Positions 45,668-54,918 are shown, counted from the first letter of the stretch. The stretch: 64,000 nt of DNA from Chloroflexota bacterium (GCA_014874475.1 JADBJJ010000029.1:62001-126000), one strand, 5' to 3'. Notes: generated from the letters alone by a model not told the origin. Numbers and translations: made by a program.

Positions 45668-47332
45668 CTACCGGGAGACAACAAAGACCACCACCTCGGG
45701 GTGATCGTAGACGACGAAACTCTCATCCAGGCGCGGCAGGCGGAGCCACGCCCCAGCGGGGCGACAGGCCAGGTGGGGGAGTGGCAGACCTGCCGCCCCG
45801 AAAGGGTCATCGGCCAGAGCAAGGCCGGCCAAGGACGGCCAGCGCCCCCAGCAGCCCGCTGCCGTAAACCCGCGCTCACCGGCGAAGAGGGCGCGGTAAT
45901 AGTCCAGCGTCCTCGGGAAACGGTCGGGCCAGCGGGCCAGCGCCCCATACCCGCGACGGCTGGCCACCACCACCGCGTCCGCCTCCGCCAGCACCGAGGC
46001 CATCATCCGCTCTTTCTCCTCCCCCTCCGGCTCAAAGACCGGCAGTATCCGCAGCGTGTAGCCCTCCGCGTCCAGCGGCAGGGGGTGATCCCACTCCTCC
46101 ACCGCGATGACGGAGCCCGAAGGAATGTGCATCTGTATCCATTCAGAGGCCGCCACCCAGGGATGCGGTCGGCCGTAGGAACCCACCAGAGCCAGGGAGA
46201 GCAACGCGGCCGGCAGGACGGCCAGGGTGAAAAGCACAAAGGACGAGGGTCCCCTGCCCATCGCGATGAGCCACTGAGCGGCATAAACAGCCAAAACCGG
46301 CATCAGCGGGAGCAGGTAGCGGGGGAATTTGACGTACAGTCCACCGGTAAACGCAAAGAACGGCAACGCCCAGGCCAGCACTACCCATCCCGCCGGGCTC
46401 AATCGTCCCCGGGCCGCGCGGGCCGTAATCCAGACCAGTCCCCCAAAGCCCAGAAGCCCCAGCACCGGCCCCATCCCCCAGACCAGTTGCTGGGCAACGG
46501 GGTACAGGTAGGGCAGTGTTCCCCGGTACTGAAGGGTATAGGGCACCAGCGCGGCCCCGCGCACCAGCGCCGCCTGGGCGGTCACATTGGTCAGGAAGCG
46601 GGAGAACTCCAGCGCGGCGAAGGGGCTGGTGATAGTGAACGTCGCCAGGGCCGCCCCGAGCGCCCCGACGGCCCTCCGGATTCGCCCCCGACGGCCCTCC
46701 GCGCCCAGCGCACCCGCCAGCGCGACGGGGATCAGCAGCAGCGGCGCCCCGGCCTTGCAGCCCATGGCCAGTCCGGCCCAGATGCCCGCAAGAAGGCACT
46801 CCGCTTCGCTTTGTGCTGGACTCCGAACGAGAGCGCGGGCAGCGAAGAGCAGCGCGCCGGTGGAGAAAAAGGTCAACGGGACATCGGCGGTAGCGAAATG
46901 AGCCTGCTGGACGTGGAAAGGCATCACGGCCAGGAAGAGAGCCGCAACCAGCGCTCCTCCGCTCCGGCGGCGCGACCCGCCCGCAGCGGCGATCAGGGTG
47001 CAGGCCAGCGCGGCCGTCAATGCCACCGTCCCCACATCCAGAAGTCCGGTCAGCAGGCGGGCCGCCATCAGTCGGTCAGTCCCACCCAACAGGATGAACA
47101 AGTAGAGGGGGACATGTCCATAGGGAAAGGATGCATCCACTATAAAGGGGTCCCATTCCAGCAGACGCGCCATCTCTTCCGCCACGCCTACCAGATACCG
47201 CTCGTCGGGGTGGGCGCCGATGCCTCCATCCCAGGCGACGCCGGTCAACCGTAGCGCCGTCGCGACCAGAAGAATCGCCACGATGCCCCACAAAGACCGG
47301 CTATAGGCTCTTGCTGAACCGTTTCTTGCCAT
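45668..47332 (-). CDS. family 39-type membrane glycosyltransferase (PMT/ArnT superfamily)
   Basis: 554 residues. After the first helix comes a short acidic loop GIGAHPDERYLVGVA, the DE-type site of polyprenol-phosphate-dependent GT-C glycosyltransferases. Many transmembrane helices follow, with FHVQQAHFATADVPLTFF, and then a soluble C-terminal domain (VVVASRRGYGAL, WPDRFPRTLDYYRALFAGE). It transfers a sugar from a lipid carrier on the outer face of the membrane; acceptor unknown. GGGAG is very close to ATG 47332. Divergent from the next gene. Confidence 0.83.
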   Translation of the reverse strand: MARNGSARAYSRSLWGIVAILLVATALRLTGVAWDGGIGAHPDERYLVGVAEEMARLLEWDPFIVDASFPYGHVPLYLFILLGGTDRLMAARLLTGLLDVGTVALTAALACTLIAAAGGSRRRSGGALVAALFLAVMPFHVQQAHFATADVPLTFFSTGALLFAARALVRSPAQSEAECLLAGIWAGLAMGCKAGAPLLLIPVALAGALGAEGRRGRIRRAVGALGAALATFTITSPFAALEFSRFLTNVTAQAALVRGAALVPYTLQYRGTLPYLYPVAQQLVWGMGPVLGLLGFGGLVWITARAARGRLSPAGWVVLAWALPFFAFTGGLYVKFPRYLLPLMPVLAVYAAQWLIAMGRGPSSFVLFTLAVLPAALLSLALVGSYGRPHPWVAASEWIQMHIPSGSVIAVEEWDHPLPLDAEGYTLRILPVFEPEGEEKERMMASVLAEADAVVVASRRGYGALARWPDRFPRTLDYYRALFAGERGFTAAGCWGRWPSLAGLALADDPFGAAGLPLPHLACRPAGAWLRLPRLDESFVVYDHPEVVVFVVSR

Positions 47333-47401
47333 TACTCCCTTTTTGTGCTACACTTACGCCCGACGAATCACGATGTAGAAAGCAGAATGCAAAGGATGCC
47401 G

Positions 47402-48175
47402 ATGGACAGACGAAAACTGGCGCTGATCTTGGGGTCGCTTCTGGTCACATATTTGGCTGCTGGAGGCAACTTGATGGCCGCGCCACCGCCGCAGGAGAAT
47501 GTGGTGATCATCACATTCCCCACCAATGGAGCCACGGTCAGCGGGGTGGTGCAGATTCTGGGCTCTGTGGCCCACCCCAATTTTGACCGGTACAGCATCT
47601 ACTACGCCCCCGGCCCAGCGGCGACGGCGACTTCCCAGTGGCAACCCCTCGTGCTGGACGTCCGGCAGCAGGTCATCAACGGTGTTCTGGCCCAATGGGA
47701 CACCACAGCCATTGCGGAGGACGGGTCGCCCCTGATCCCGAACGGGGTTTATCATATGGTCCTGATCCGCTACCGCAACGGGGATGTGACCGACTCGTTC
47801 TTCGTGAACAACATCACTGTCCAGAACGAACTGGTCACGCCGACGCCAACCCCGACAGAAGAGGCGGCCGAAATCCCCACCCCCGGTGCGGAGACGCCGA
47901 CGCCGGTGCCGGTGGAGATGCCGCCCACGGCGACCCCCCGCCCCTCCCCCACCCCGCGCCCGGGAGGGACACCGACGGCCCCCCCAGGAGAGGGAGCAGG
48001 GGGAGGGACATCGGCGCTGGATAGCGCGCAGATTCTGAGCGCGTTCATACGCGGGGCCCGCATTACCCTGCTCTTTTTCGGTATCTGGGGCCTGTACTTG
48101 CTGGGGAAGAGTCTTCTCCGGTACTACCTGAGAAACCGGAAAGAGGGTTTCTCGTCCCCCAGGACCCACCGGTAG
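47402..48175 (+). CDS. exported Pro/Thr-rich protein with C-terminal membrane anchor
   Basis: 257 residues. Signal peptide (LALILGSLLVTYLAAGG), an Ig-like extracellular region (VVIITFPTNGATVSGVVQIL, a Big/fibronectin-like opening), a long TPTP-rich stalk and one C-terminal helix (ITLLFFGIWGLYLLGKSLL) with a basic end. ATG 47402 has AAAGGA at good spacing; upstream ATGs at 47387 and 47396 do not. Probably a wall or surface protein. Its stop overlaps a REP-like hairpin. Confidence 0.7.
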   Translation: MDRRKLALILGSLLVTYLAAGGNLMAAPPPQENVVIITFPTNGATVSGVVQILGSVAHPNFDRYSIYYAPGPAATATSQWQPLVLDVRQQVINGVLAQWDTTAIAEDGSPLIPNGVYHMVLIRYRNGDVTDSFFVNNITVQNELVTPTPTPTEEAAEIPTPGAETPTPVPVEMPPTATPRPSPTPRPGGTPTAPPGEGAGGGTSALDSAQILSAFIRGARITLLFFGIWGLYLLGKSLLRYYLRNRKEGFSSPRTHR

Positions 48176-48200
48176 GGGCACCCCCTGCGATTGCCCCTAG
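48172..48200. repeat. GTAGGGGC-type palindromic repeat
   Basis: GTAGGGGCA (48172-48180) and TTGCCCCTAG (48191-48200) overlap the upstream stop codon, as does the related hairpin at 24693. Confidence 0.45.
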
Positions 48201-48238
48201 GATGGAGGCAACCTCCGCCCCCGCCCTGTAACAACGCT

Positions 48239-48799
48239 ATGTATTTGATCGTTGGTCTGGGAAATCCGGGAGTCCGTTACGCCCGCAACCGCCACAACGT
48301 GGGGGCCCGCTGTGTCTCCCGGCTGGCAGCGGTCCACAGCCTGGAGTTTTCTCGTCGTCAGAAAAACGCTCGGGTGGCCCGGGGAACCATTGGCGGCTCT
48401 CCCGTCGTGCTGGCCGTCCCCCAGACTTTTATGAACGAAAGCGGGCGTGCGGTGGCCCCTCTGGCCCGTTTTTATCAGGTGCCAGCAGAGAACCTTCTGG
48501 TCATCTACGATGACCTGGACCTGCCCCTGGGCAGCCTGCGCATCCGTCCGGAGGGGGGCAGCGGGGGCCATCGGGGGATGCAGTCGGTCATCGCCCACCT
48601 GGGCACCCCGTCCTTCCCCCGTCTTCGCATCGGCATCGGGCGCCCGCCGGGGCAGATGGACCCGGCTGATTACGTCCTTCAGAACTTCGCACCGGACGAG
48701 GAACTGGTCGTAGAAGAAACGATAGAACGCGCCATCGCCGCCATCCAGACCTGGCTGACGGAAGGGCTGGAGAAGGCGATGAGCCTGTACAATCGGTGA
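48239..48799 (+). CDS. pth: peptidyl-tRNA hydrolase
   Basis: 186 residues of normal length. LIVGLGNPGVRYARNRHNVG holds the family asparagine and catalytic histidine; VPQTFMNESG, YDDLDLPLG and GSGGHRGMQSV are also present. It recycles peptidyl-tRNAs released from ribosomes. ATG 48239 is fixed by homology; no strong SD is visible. Its stop overlaps the GTG of hypB. Confidence 0.95.
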   Translation: MYLIVGLGNPGVRYARNRHNVGARCVSRLAAVHSLEFSRRQKNARVARGTIGGSPVVLAVPQTFMNESGRAVAPLARFYQVPAENLLVIYDDLDLPLGSLRIRPEGGSGGHRGMQSVIAHLGTPSFPRLRIGIGRPPGQMDPADYVLQNFAPDEELVVEETIERAIAAIQTWLTEGLEKAMSLYNR

Positions 48800-49473
48800 G
48801 AAGAAAAGTGAGCCCACAAGTTGCCGTTGTAGAACACATTTTGAGCGCTAACGACCGGCTGGCGGAGGCCAATCGGGCCCGCCTAGATGCCGCCGGGGTC
48901 TTCGCCCTCAACCTGATGGCCTCCCCCGGCGCGGGAAAGACCAGCCTGATCCTGCGGACGATTCGGGCGTTAAAGGACCGGTGGCGGATCGCCGTCGTGG
49001 AAGGCGACCTGGCCTCCACGCTGGACGCCGACCGGGTGGCTGCCGAGGGCGTGCCCGCAGTCCAGATTGCCACTGGTGGCGGGTGCCACCTGGACGCAGC
49101 GATGGTCCGGAGCGGGCTGGATCAACTTCCACTGGATGGCGTGGACCTGCTCATTGTAGAGAACGTGGGCAACCTGGTCTGTCCCGCCGAGTTCCGCCTG
49201 GGCGTCCACCGCAACATCCTCATCGCCAGTGTACCTGAGGGCGACGACAAGCCATATAAGTACCCGCCGATGTACCGGGGAGTGGACGCGGTGGTACTGA
49301 ATAAAACGGACGTCCTTCCGGCTTTTGAGTTCAATATAGAATATTTTCGCCGGGGGGTGGAAGCACTCAATCCCGGCGTGGCCTTCTTCCCACTCTCCTG
49401 CAAAACTGGAGAAGGACTGGACGGCTGGCTGAACTGGCTGGAAGGGGAACTGCGCGCTTTCAAGGAGAAGTGA
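48796..49473 (+). CDS. hypB: HypB hydrogenase nickel-insertion GTPase
   Basis: 225 residues. P-loop ASPGAGKTSLILRT, switch EGDLAST and NKTD mark a SIMIBI GTPase; metal-site residues lie in GGGCHLDA. The N-terminal histidine-rich nickel store of some HypB proteins is absent. It delivers nickel to NiFe hydrogenase precursors. Start GTG 48796 overlaps the pth stop; GTG 48808 is possible. hypC follows 1 nt after, but no hydrogenase gene is in the window. Confidence 0.93.
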   Translation: MRRKVSPQVAVVEHILSANDRLAEANRARLDAAGVFALNLMASPGAGKTSLILRTIRALKDRWRIAVVEGDLASTLDADRVAAEGVPAVQIATGGGCHLDAAMVRSGLDQLPLDGVDLLIVENVGNLVCPAEFRLGVHRNILIASVPEGDDKPYKYPPMYRGVDAVVLNKTDVLPAFEFNIEYFRRGVEALNPGVAFFPLSCKTGEGLDGWLNWLEGELRAFKEK

Positions 49474-49474
49474 G

Positions 49475-49714
49475 ATGTGTCTGGGCGTCCCTGGTCGGAT
49501 CATTGAGGTGCAGGAAGGTGGGTTGATGCGGATGGGCCGGGTGGACTTCGGCGGCATCACCCGCGAGGTCTGTCTGGCCTACGTCCCGGAGGCCCAGGTG
49601 GGCGATTGGGTCATTGTCCACGTGGGTTTTGCCATCAGCCGCCTGGAAGAGAACGAAGCAATGGAAACCCTCCAGTTGTTGAGGGAGGTGTTCGGTACAG
49701 AACCCAGTCCCTGA
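49475..49714 (+). CDS. hypC: HypC/HupF hydrogenase maturation chaperone
   Basis: 79 residues starting MCLGVPGRI, the invariant opening whose Cys2 binds the Fe(CN)2CO unit during assembly of NiFe hydrogenase. GDWVIVHVGFAISRLEE is also typical. AAGGAGAAG lies before the ATG, within the end of hypB. Confidence 0.95.
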   Translation: MCLGVPGRIIEVQEGGLMRMGRVDFGGITREVCLAYVPEAQVGDWVIVHVGFAISRLEENEAMETLQLLREVFGTEPSP

Positions 49715-49736
49715 TCGCCCGCGCCAGCCAGGGGGG

Positions 49737-50753
49737 CTACTCTCCCGCCATTCCCACCCCAGCCACCGCTGTCCCGCAGCGCGGGCAGGTTCCATCCGGG
49801 CGGACGCGGTTCTCCAGCACCCAGAAGCCGGCACGGTGGATGAGCAAATGGTCGCAGGCGTGGCAGTGGGTGTTCGTCTCCCCGGAGACATTTCCAACAT
49901 AGACGTAGTGCAGACCGGCCTCCTTCCCGATTTCTCGCGCCCGCTCAAGGGTCGCCAGCGGGGTTGCCGGATTGGCCATCCGGTATGCCGGAAAGTACCG
50001 GCTGATGTGCCAGGGCGTCTCCGAGCCCAGTTCATCTACCAGAAACCGGGCAATGTCCCGGAACTCCTCCGGGTCGTCATTGACGCCTGTCACCACCAGC
50101 GTCGTCACTTCCACCCACACCCCCATCGTTTTCAATTTCTTTAAGGAGTCCAGCACCGGCTGCAGGCGCGCGCCAATGTACTGGCGGTGGGTCTCTTCCC
50201 GAAATGTTTTCAGGTCCACATTGGCCGCGTCCAGATAGGAGTGGTACGCGTCCAGCATCTCCGGAGTCATATAGCCGTTGGTTACGTAGATATTGGCGAT
50301 GCCAGCCTGGTGCGCCAGCCGGGAGACGTCGTAGGCGTACTCAAAAAAGACGGTGGGCTCAGTGTAGGTGTAGGCGATGCTGCGGCTTCCGGCTCGGCGA
50401 GCGTCGGCGACAACCTGCTCCGGGGGGACGGTCTGGCCCAGAATCAGGTGTTCCTCTCGGGGCATCTGGGAAATCTCCCAGTTCTGGCACCAGCGACAGC
50501 GGAAGTTGCAGCCAGGCGTGGCGATAGAGTAGGCCGTGGTGCCGGGATAGAAGTGATAGAGGGGTTTTTTCTCTACTGGGTCCACATTCCGGGCGATGAG
50601 CCGCCCGTAGACCAGAGTGTAGAGGGTCCCGCCCCGGTTTGCCCGCACGTGGCAGATGCCGCGCTGGCCCTCAGGGATGACGCAACGGTGGGCACAGAGG
50701 CCACAGCGCACTTTATTCTCATCCAGACGCTCGTACAACCGTGCTTCTTGCAT
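49737..50753 (-). CDS. amrS: AmrS-like radical SAM enzyme (AmmeMemoRadiSam system)
   Basis: 338 residues. The first cysteines are CGLCAHRCVIPEGQRGICHVR, then the radical SAM motif TPGCNFRCRWCQNW; the C-terminal CHACDHLL and CPRCG form a further cluster or zinc site. AmmeMemoRadiSam enzymes are PflA-like with unknown substrates, usually beside Memo and AMMECR1 genes, which are not here. I chose ATG 50753 with GGAGG upstream; in-frame starts further up are possible. Convergent with hypC. Confidence 0.85.
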   Translation of the reverse strand: MQEARLYERLDENKVRCGLCAHRCVIPEGQRGICHVRANRGGTLYTLVYGRLIARNVDPVEKKPLYHFYPGTTAYSIATPGCNFRCRWCQNWEISQMPREEHLILGQTVPPEQVVADARRAGSRSIAYTYTEPTVFFEYAYDVSRLAHQAGIANIYVTNGYMTPEMLDAYHSYLDAANVDLKTFREETHRQYIGARLQPVLDSLKKLKTMGVWVEVTTLVVTGVNDDPEEFRDIARFLVDELGSETPWHISRYFPAYRMANPATPLATLERAREIGKEAGLHYVYVGNVSGETNTHCHACDHLLIHRAGFWVLENRVRPDGTCPRCGTAVAGVGMAGE

Positions 50754-50862
50754 CGGCCCCATTCCTCCGGAGATGATTATACTGCAGTTTGTGTCGGTTG
50801 GGAATCGGGCTCTCCCCACCGCAGAGGCGCGAGGACGCAGAGAAGCGAAGCAGCAGGTAGGG

Positions 50863-51615
50863 CTACGGTATCTCCCGAAGATAGTGGTTAATCAGTTGGA
50901 CGCTGCGGCGCAAGACCATGTCCCGATAGGACTGGAGGTGCTCCAGGGGGACGTGCCGGAAAATCCAGGCCATCTGCTCCGGCGAATGAGCCGCCATTTC
51001 CACCATCTCTGCCGAAACTCCCATCCGCTCGGCGAAGACCTCAGCGGTGCGGATGCGATGCCCCGGTTGTAATTGCTCCACCAGAGTATCCCGCCACGCC
51101 CGCAGGTCCTCGTCCCGGATGAAGGGCAGCCACCCCTGGGGCTCTGCGGTCGCCAGCGCCGCTGCCTCGTGGCCATCCAGTCGGGCCTGATCCTCCTCGT
51201 CCAGCCATGTGCGCAGGACGTTGTGCAGGAACAGCCGCTTCTCCCATGTGCTCCATCCGGCATCCGGACCGAAGAAGGGGTGGAAAATCTCCCGCCACCA
51301 CAACTCGTCGGCCAGCAGGTGAGCCAGATAACCGGACATAAAAGCCGCGTGGGCCGGTTCCAGGCGCTCCGCACGACCCAGCGCCGGCCAGGCATCCAGA
51401 AGGGCCTGGGAGGCTGGCACTGTCGTGCGAAGTGGGAGGGTGTAGAAGTGGGTCTCTTCCCGCCGCTGTCCGCTGACCGTCTGCACGTCCGGGGCCGTAT
51501 GGCCCAGCAGGAAGGGGCCATAGTGGGCCAGCAGTAACCGCCGTGCGGGCGCGGCCAGAATTCCCCGCTCCAGGACTTCGCGAGCCATAACCAGATGATT
51601 GATCGGCGTCGGCAT
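50863..51615 (-). CDS. zinc-dependent phospholipase C-like protein
   Basis: 250 residues. The N-terminus (PTPINHLVMA), LLGHTAPDVQTVSGQRREET and GYLAHLLADELWW match the zinc-dependent phospholipase C-like family (PF00882), whose histidines and aspartates bind zinc. No signal peptide is visible, so it is cytoplasmic, unlike secreted phospholipases. The substrate is unknown; the annotation is of fold only. Confidence 0.7.
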   Translation of the reverse strand: MPTPINHLVMAREVLERGILAAPARRLLLAHYGPFLLGHTAPDVQTVSGQRREETHFYTLPLRTTVPASQALLDAWPALGRAERLEPAHAAFMSGYLAHLLADELWWREIFHPFFGPDAGWSTWEKRLFLHNVLRTWLDEEDQARLDGHEAAALATAEPQGWLPFIRDEDLRAWRDTLVEQLQPGHRIRTAEVFAERMGVSAEMVEMAAHSPEQMAWIFRHVPLEHLQSYRDMVLRRSVQLINHYLREIP

Positions 51616-51842
51616 GGGGTACTATTGTACACGAAACAGGGGATTTGGAGAAGAGAAAATCCCTAAAGCGCCGCCAAGTACCGCTTGTAAGGCTTCCCTG
51701 ACAACCGGTTGGGGTGTATAATAATGACAATCCTGCTCTTTCCCTCACTCCATACCCGCACGCCGCCGGGTAGAAAGAGGTTTGAGGGCGAGGGCTTTAG
51801 CGGTGGGTATCGTTTTTTCCCAAGTGCGCAAGGAGGTGTGCG

Positions 51843-53000
51843 ATGACTGTGCGAGCGGGAGTCGGTTGGAGCCTGGCAAAGGATGCCCAGGCAGCGGCGG
51901 ATGAGATTGTGAAGATGGCGATGGACGGGTTAAAGGGGGAACCCCCAGGACTGGCCCTTCTCTTCGCCACGGTGGATATGGACCTGCCCGTTCTGGTGCG
52001 GCAGGTAGCACGCCGGCTGAGGAGGGTGCCGATATTCGGCAGCAGTTCCTTTACCGGCATCCTGACCCCTGCCGGTTTTCAATCCGGCCCCGAGGGGGTC
52101 GCCGGGCTGATGCTTATCTCGGGGATATGGGCGGGCGTCTCCCACTGTTTCCTCGGCAAGAACCCCGCCCGGGCTGGGGCGCTGGCCGCCAGTTTGGCTA
52201 TCCGGAAAGCGATGCAGGGAGGGCCGCCGAACCTGTTCCTAGTCACATCTCCGCCGGGCAGCGAGGAGGCGGTGGTGGCCAGCATCAGCCGGAAGTACCC
52301 CGGTGTCCCCATCGTGGGCGGCAGCCCCGCCGACAACACCATTGAGGGGAAATGGCAGGTGTTTGCTGACGGCCAGGTATTGCCGCAGAGCGTCGTCGTG
52401 GCAGCCCTCTACGCCCCCGGGCAGGTCGGGTTCGCCTTTGGCAGCGGTTACCGCCCCACCCGGGTTCGGGCACGCGCGGGCGCTGCGGGACGCCTGCTGA
52501 AGACACTAGACGGCCATCCCGCGCTGGACGTCTACGCCGACTGGACAGGGAAAGATCGGGCTGCCCTCATCGGCGACTGGAAACTGCTGGGAGAGTGCCT
52601 GCTGGCCCCCCTGGCGACCCCGGTACAGGACGCCTATCTCATCAAACACCTGGCCGTGGGGAATGAAGACGGCACCATCGGCGCCTTCGCAGAGTTCGCC
52701 GACGGCGAGGACGTCGTCCTGATGGAAGCGACGACGGATGAAATCATCTCCGCCGCCGGAGATGTGGTCCGTCGGGCGGCAGAGGGTATCCAGGACATCC
52801 GCGCCGTCTTCCTGGTCCACTGCGCTGGACGGCGCGTCGCGCTGGGAGACCGCATCGGAGAGGTGGTGGGGGCGGTCCAGTCGGCCGTTGGCGATGCCCC
52901 ACTCTTGGGCTTCTGCTCCTTCGGGGAGCAGGGGGTGCTGGTCCCCGGTGTCAACCTGCACGGCAACCTGATGCTATCCGCGCTGGTGGTAGGAGCGTAA
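51843..53000 (+). CDS. FIST-domain sensory protein
   Basis: 385 residues with FIST_N (about 20-215; VPIFGSSSFTGILTPAGF, VPIVGGSPADNTIEGKWQVF) and FIST_C (about 225-365; GDAPLLGFCSFGEQGVL). FIST domains are thought to bind small ligands such as amino acids and to feed signalling systems; no kinase or cyclase is adjacent. GGAGGTG lies before ATG 51843. A TATAAT (51716-51721) about 120 nt upstream is a plausible -10. It probably shares a transcript with the next gene, 9 nt away. Confidence 0.85.
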   Translation: MTVRAGVGWSLAKDAQAAADEIVKMAMDGLKGEPPGLALLFATVDMDLPVLVRQVARRLRRVPIFGSSSFTGILTPAGFQSGPEGVAGLMLISGIWAGVSHCFLGKNPARAGALAASLAIRKAMQGGPPNLFLVTSPPGSEEAVVASISRKYPGVPIVGGSPADNTIEGKWQVFADGQVLPQSVVVAALYAPGQVGFAFGSGYRPTRVRARAGAAGRLLKTLDGHPALDVYADWTGKDRAALIGDWKLLGECLLAPLATPVQDAYLIKHLAVGNEDGTIGAFAEFADGEDVVLMEATTDEIISAAGDVVRRAAEGIQDIRAVFLVHCAGRRVALGDRIGEVVGAVQSAVGDAPLLGFCSFGEQGVLVPGVNLHGNLMLSALVVGA

Positions 53001-53009
53001 GGGAAGACG

Positions 53010-53396
53010 ATGAGTTCCGAAGAGATGCAGACGTCATCGGAGAAAGAGTCAATTCGCCCCCCGTCGCCGATGGAATTCGGCTCTATGCCTCTGGATCCGG
53101 TCTACGGGTGGGGCATGGTCTTTGAGCCGGTGGAGACGCTGATCAACGAGACCGCGGCCTACATTGAGCAACTGGCACGCGAGGTCTACGAACGGGGAGG
53201 CGAGTACAGCGACGAGGAACTCCAGGAGCGGTTCTTCGCTTTCTGGGATCGCCTGGTGGCCGAGGGGAGACTCCAGCGGCTCCCCGACCGTCCACCGGAG
53301 TTCGGGAGGGCCATTCTGGGCCCCCGCCGCTGGCTGCGGGCTCAGCGCATCCGCATCCGACGGCTGGTGGAGTACTGGCGCTCCGGCGGGCAGTAG
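53010..53396 (+). CDS. hypothetical protein downstream of the FIST gene
   Basis: 128 residues, charged and probably helical in its second half (NETAAYIEQLAREVYERGG; GRAILGPRRWLRAQRIRIRR). No domain is recognised and there is no membrane segment. It begins 9 nt after the FIST gene, so the two are co-transcribed; a joint role is inferred from position only. Confidence 0.6.
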   Translation: MSSEEMQTSSEKESIRPPSPMEFGSMPLDPVYGWGMVFEPVETLINETAAYIEQLAREVYERGGEYSDEELQERFFAFWDRLVAEGRLQRLPDRPPEFGRAILGPRRWLRAQRIRIRRLVEYWRSGGQ

Positions 53397-53477
53397 CGGC
53401 GGGCGGGGGTCGGTCCCTTTGCGGCGGCGGTCTTTCGGGCCGCCGCCGCAGAGCCGGACTCTTGCCAGCACCCACTT

Positions 53478-53942
53478 TCAGCCCAACTCGTCCAGCAGGG
53501 CCAGCAACTCCTCATTGGACGGGATGTCGCTCATAGAGTGCCCGTAGTGGATCCAGCGGACCACTCCCTCCCGATCCACGATGGCCTGCGCGGGCATCCG
53601 TCCCAGTTTGAACAGGTTGACCTCCTGCCCGTACCGTTTGAGCACGACATGCCCCGGGTCCGGCAGCCCCACGAAGGGCAACTGTTCCTCCTCCCAGTAG
53701 CGGGCAAAAGCCTCCGGCCCCTCGGGCCCGACGACGATGACCTCAGCCCCGCGCTTTACGAATTCCTCATAGTCCTGGCGCAACTGCGCCATGTGCCGGC
53801 GGCAGAAGGGTCATATAAAGCCCCGGTTGAAAACCAGGACAACGTGCTTCTGCCCCCGATAGTCGGAAAGGCGCACCGTCCGCCCCCGGAAGTCCTCCAG
53901 GGCGAAGTCGGGCGCCGGGGTGTGAACAGTAACCCGTGCCAT
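53478..53942 (-). CDS. peroxiredoxin-like (AhpC/TSA) protein with TGA at the catalytic position, candidate selenoprotein
   Basis: A single frame from ATG 53942 to 53478 is broken only by TGA at codon 44 (53813-53811). The sequence around it reads VLVFNRGFI-U-PFCRRHMAQL, where the family has Cys in a CPFC motif, so TGA replaces the peroxidatic Cys and leaves UxxC. The remaining thioredoxin-fold features are normal (PAPDFALEDFRGRTVRL, GVVRWIHYGHSMSD). Length 154 residues including Sec. GAGGT precedes the ATG; the start is one nucleotide after the alpha/beta hydrolase stop. Without Sec decoding only an inactive 43-residue stub would be made. Confidence 0.85.
53776..53791 (-). promoter_or_regulatory. 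candidate bacterial SECIS hairpin of the peroxiredoxin gene
   Basis: On the minus strand TGGCGC, loop AGTT, GCGCCA, with 25 nt between the TGA and the loop and G as second loop base. It fits the same SECIS rules as the hairpin at 3835. Confidence 0.6.
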
Positions 53943-53943
53943 T

Positions 53944-54897
53944 TTACCTCAGAAATGCCTCCACCGCTTCCAGGAACGGGCCCGGGCATTCCTCCTGCGG
54001 GACGTGCCCACATTCGGGGATGACGACCAGTTGGGCACCAGGGATTTCTCCCGCCAGGCGGATGCTCTGTTCGGTGGGGACGATGCGGTCATCGTCGCCG
54101 GTGACCACCAGGACAGGCACCCGGACCTCCCCTAACCGCTTCTCCAGCCCCAGCGGACGGCTGGCGCGGGTGACCTCCCAGAGGGCCCGGTCCCAGTTCT
54201 CGGCCCGCAGGGGTTTGGCGTATCCCTCCCAGATTTCCGGCGTCAGTTTCGTCGGGTCGTGCCAAGCGGAACGACCGAAATCCACGCCCCAGTCCCGGAT
54301 GGAGCGAGCCAGAAGCGGCCCCAGGCGGCGCATCTGGGGAGTGTTCAGGAGCGGCCGCACCCATCCAGGCGCCCCTCCGCCCACGTAGACCGCCGGGTCC
54401 ACCAGCACCAGCGCCTCCACCCGCTCCGGATAGGTGAGCGCGGTCAGGAGGGCGATGGCTCCTCCGGCAGAGTTGCCCACCAAAACCGCCCGCTCTATCC
54501 CCAGCACATCCATCAGCCCCACCGTCAGGGCGGCCTGGGCCTCCGGGCTATAGGGGCTGGGGCCAGTCCATTGCATTGGCCGCTCCGTCAGGCCGAACCC
54601 GGGCCGGTCAAAGGCAACGACGGTGCCCCACTCCGACATGGGCCCGATGACCTCCCGCCAAGAGAAGGTGCTGGCCGCGAAGCCGTGAAGCAGGATAAGA
54701 GCCGGGCGCCCCGAACCGGCCATTTTGTAATGGACGGTGAGGCCATTCACCTCAACGAACCGGCTATCGGGATCAGCCAGTTGCTCCGGCGGGACGGTTC
54801 CTTCCTGCGGGGGCACCGGCACCAGGAACGGGCCGACCAGCAGAACCAGCAACAGCACTCCCAGAGCGATCAGCAGTCCGCGAAGCCAGGGCTTCAT
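53944..54897 (-). CDS. alpha/beta hydrolase with N-terminal membrane anchor
   Basis: 317 residues. One N-terminal helix (LLIALGVLLLVLLVGPFL), then an alpha/beta hydrolase fold: LLHGFAAST oxyanion region, nucleophile in VGNSAGGAI, acid in TGDDDRIV and histidine in ECGHVPQEE. The catalytic triad is complete; the substrate is unknown (esterase, lipase or epoxide-type). It is followed after 1 nt by the UGA-containing peroxiredoxin. Confidence 0.87.
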   Translation of the reverse strand: MKPWLRGLLIALGVLLLVLLVGPFLVPVPPQEGTVPPEQLADPDSRFVEVNGLTVHYKMAGSGRPALILLHGFAASTFSWREVIGPMSEWGTVVAFDRPGFGLTERPMQWTGPSPYSPEAQAALTVGLMDVLGIERAVLVGNSAGGAIALLTALTYPERVEALVLVDPAVYVGGGAPGWVRPLLNTPQMRRLGPLLARSIRDWGVDFGRSAWHDPTKLTPEIWEGYAKPLRAENWDRALWEVTRASRPLGLEKRLGEVRVPVLVVTGDDDRIVPTEQSIRLAGEIPGAQLVVIPECGHVPQEECPGPFLEAVEAFLR

Positions 54898-54918
54898 AGG
54901 GCCTCCCCTGTCCGTCTG

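Noticed and set aside
45173-47254. A 693-codon open frame on the plus strand
   Set aside because: It lies opposite two convincing minus-strand membrane protein genes and has a composition typical of antisense GC-rich frames.
53776-53813. A nearer hairpin (CTGCCGCC/GGCGCAG) right after the peroxiredoxin TGA as the SECIS
   Set aside because: Its loop is only 13 nt from the TGA and the stem has a bulge; the hairpin 25 nt away fits better.
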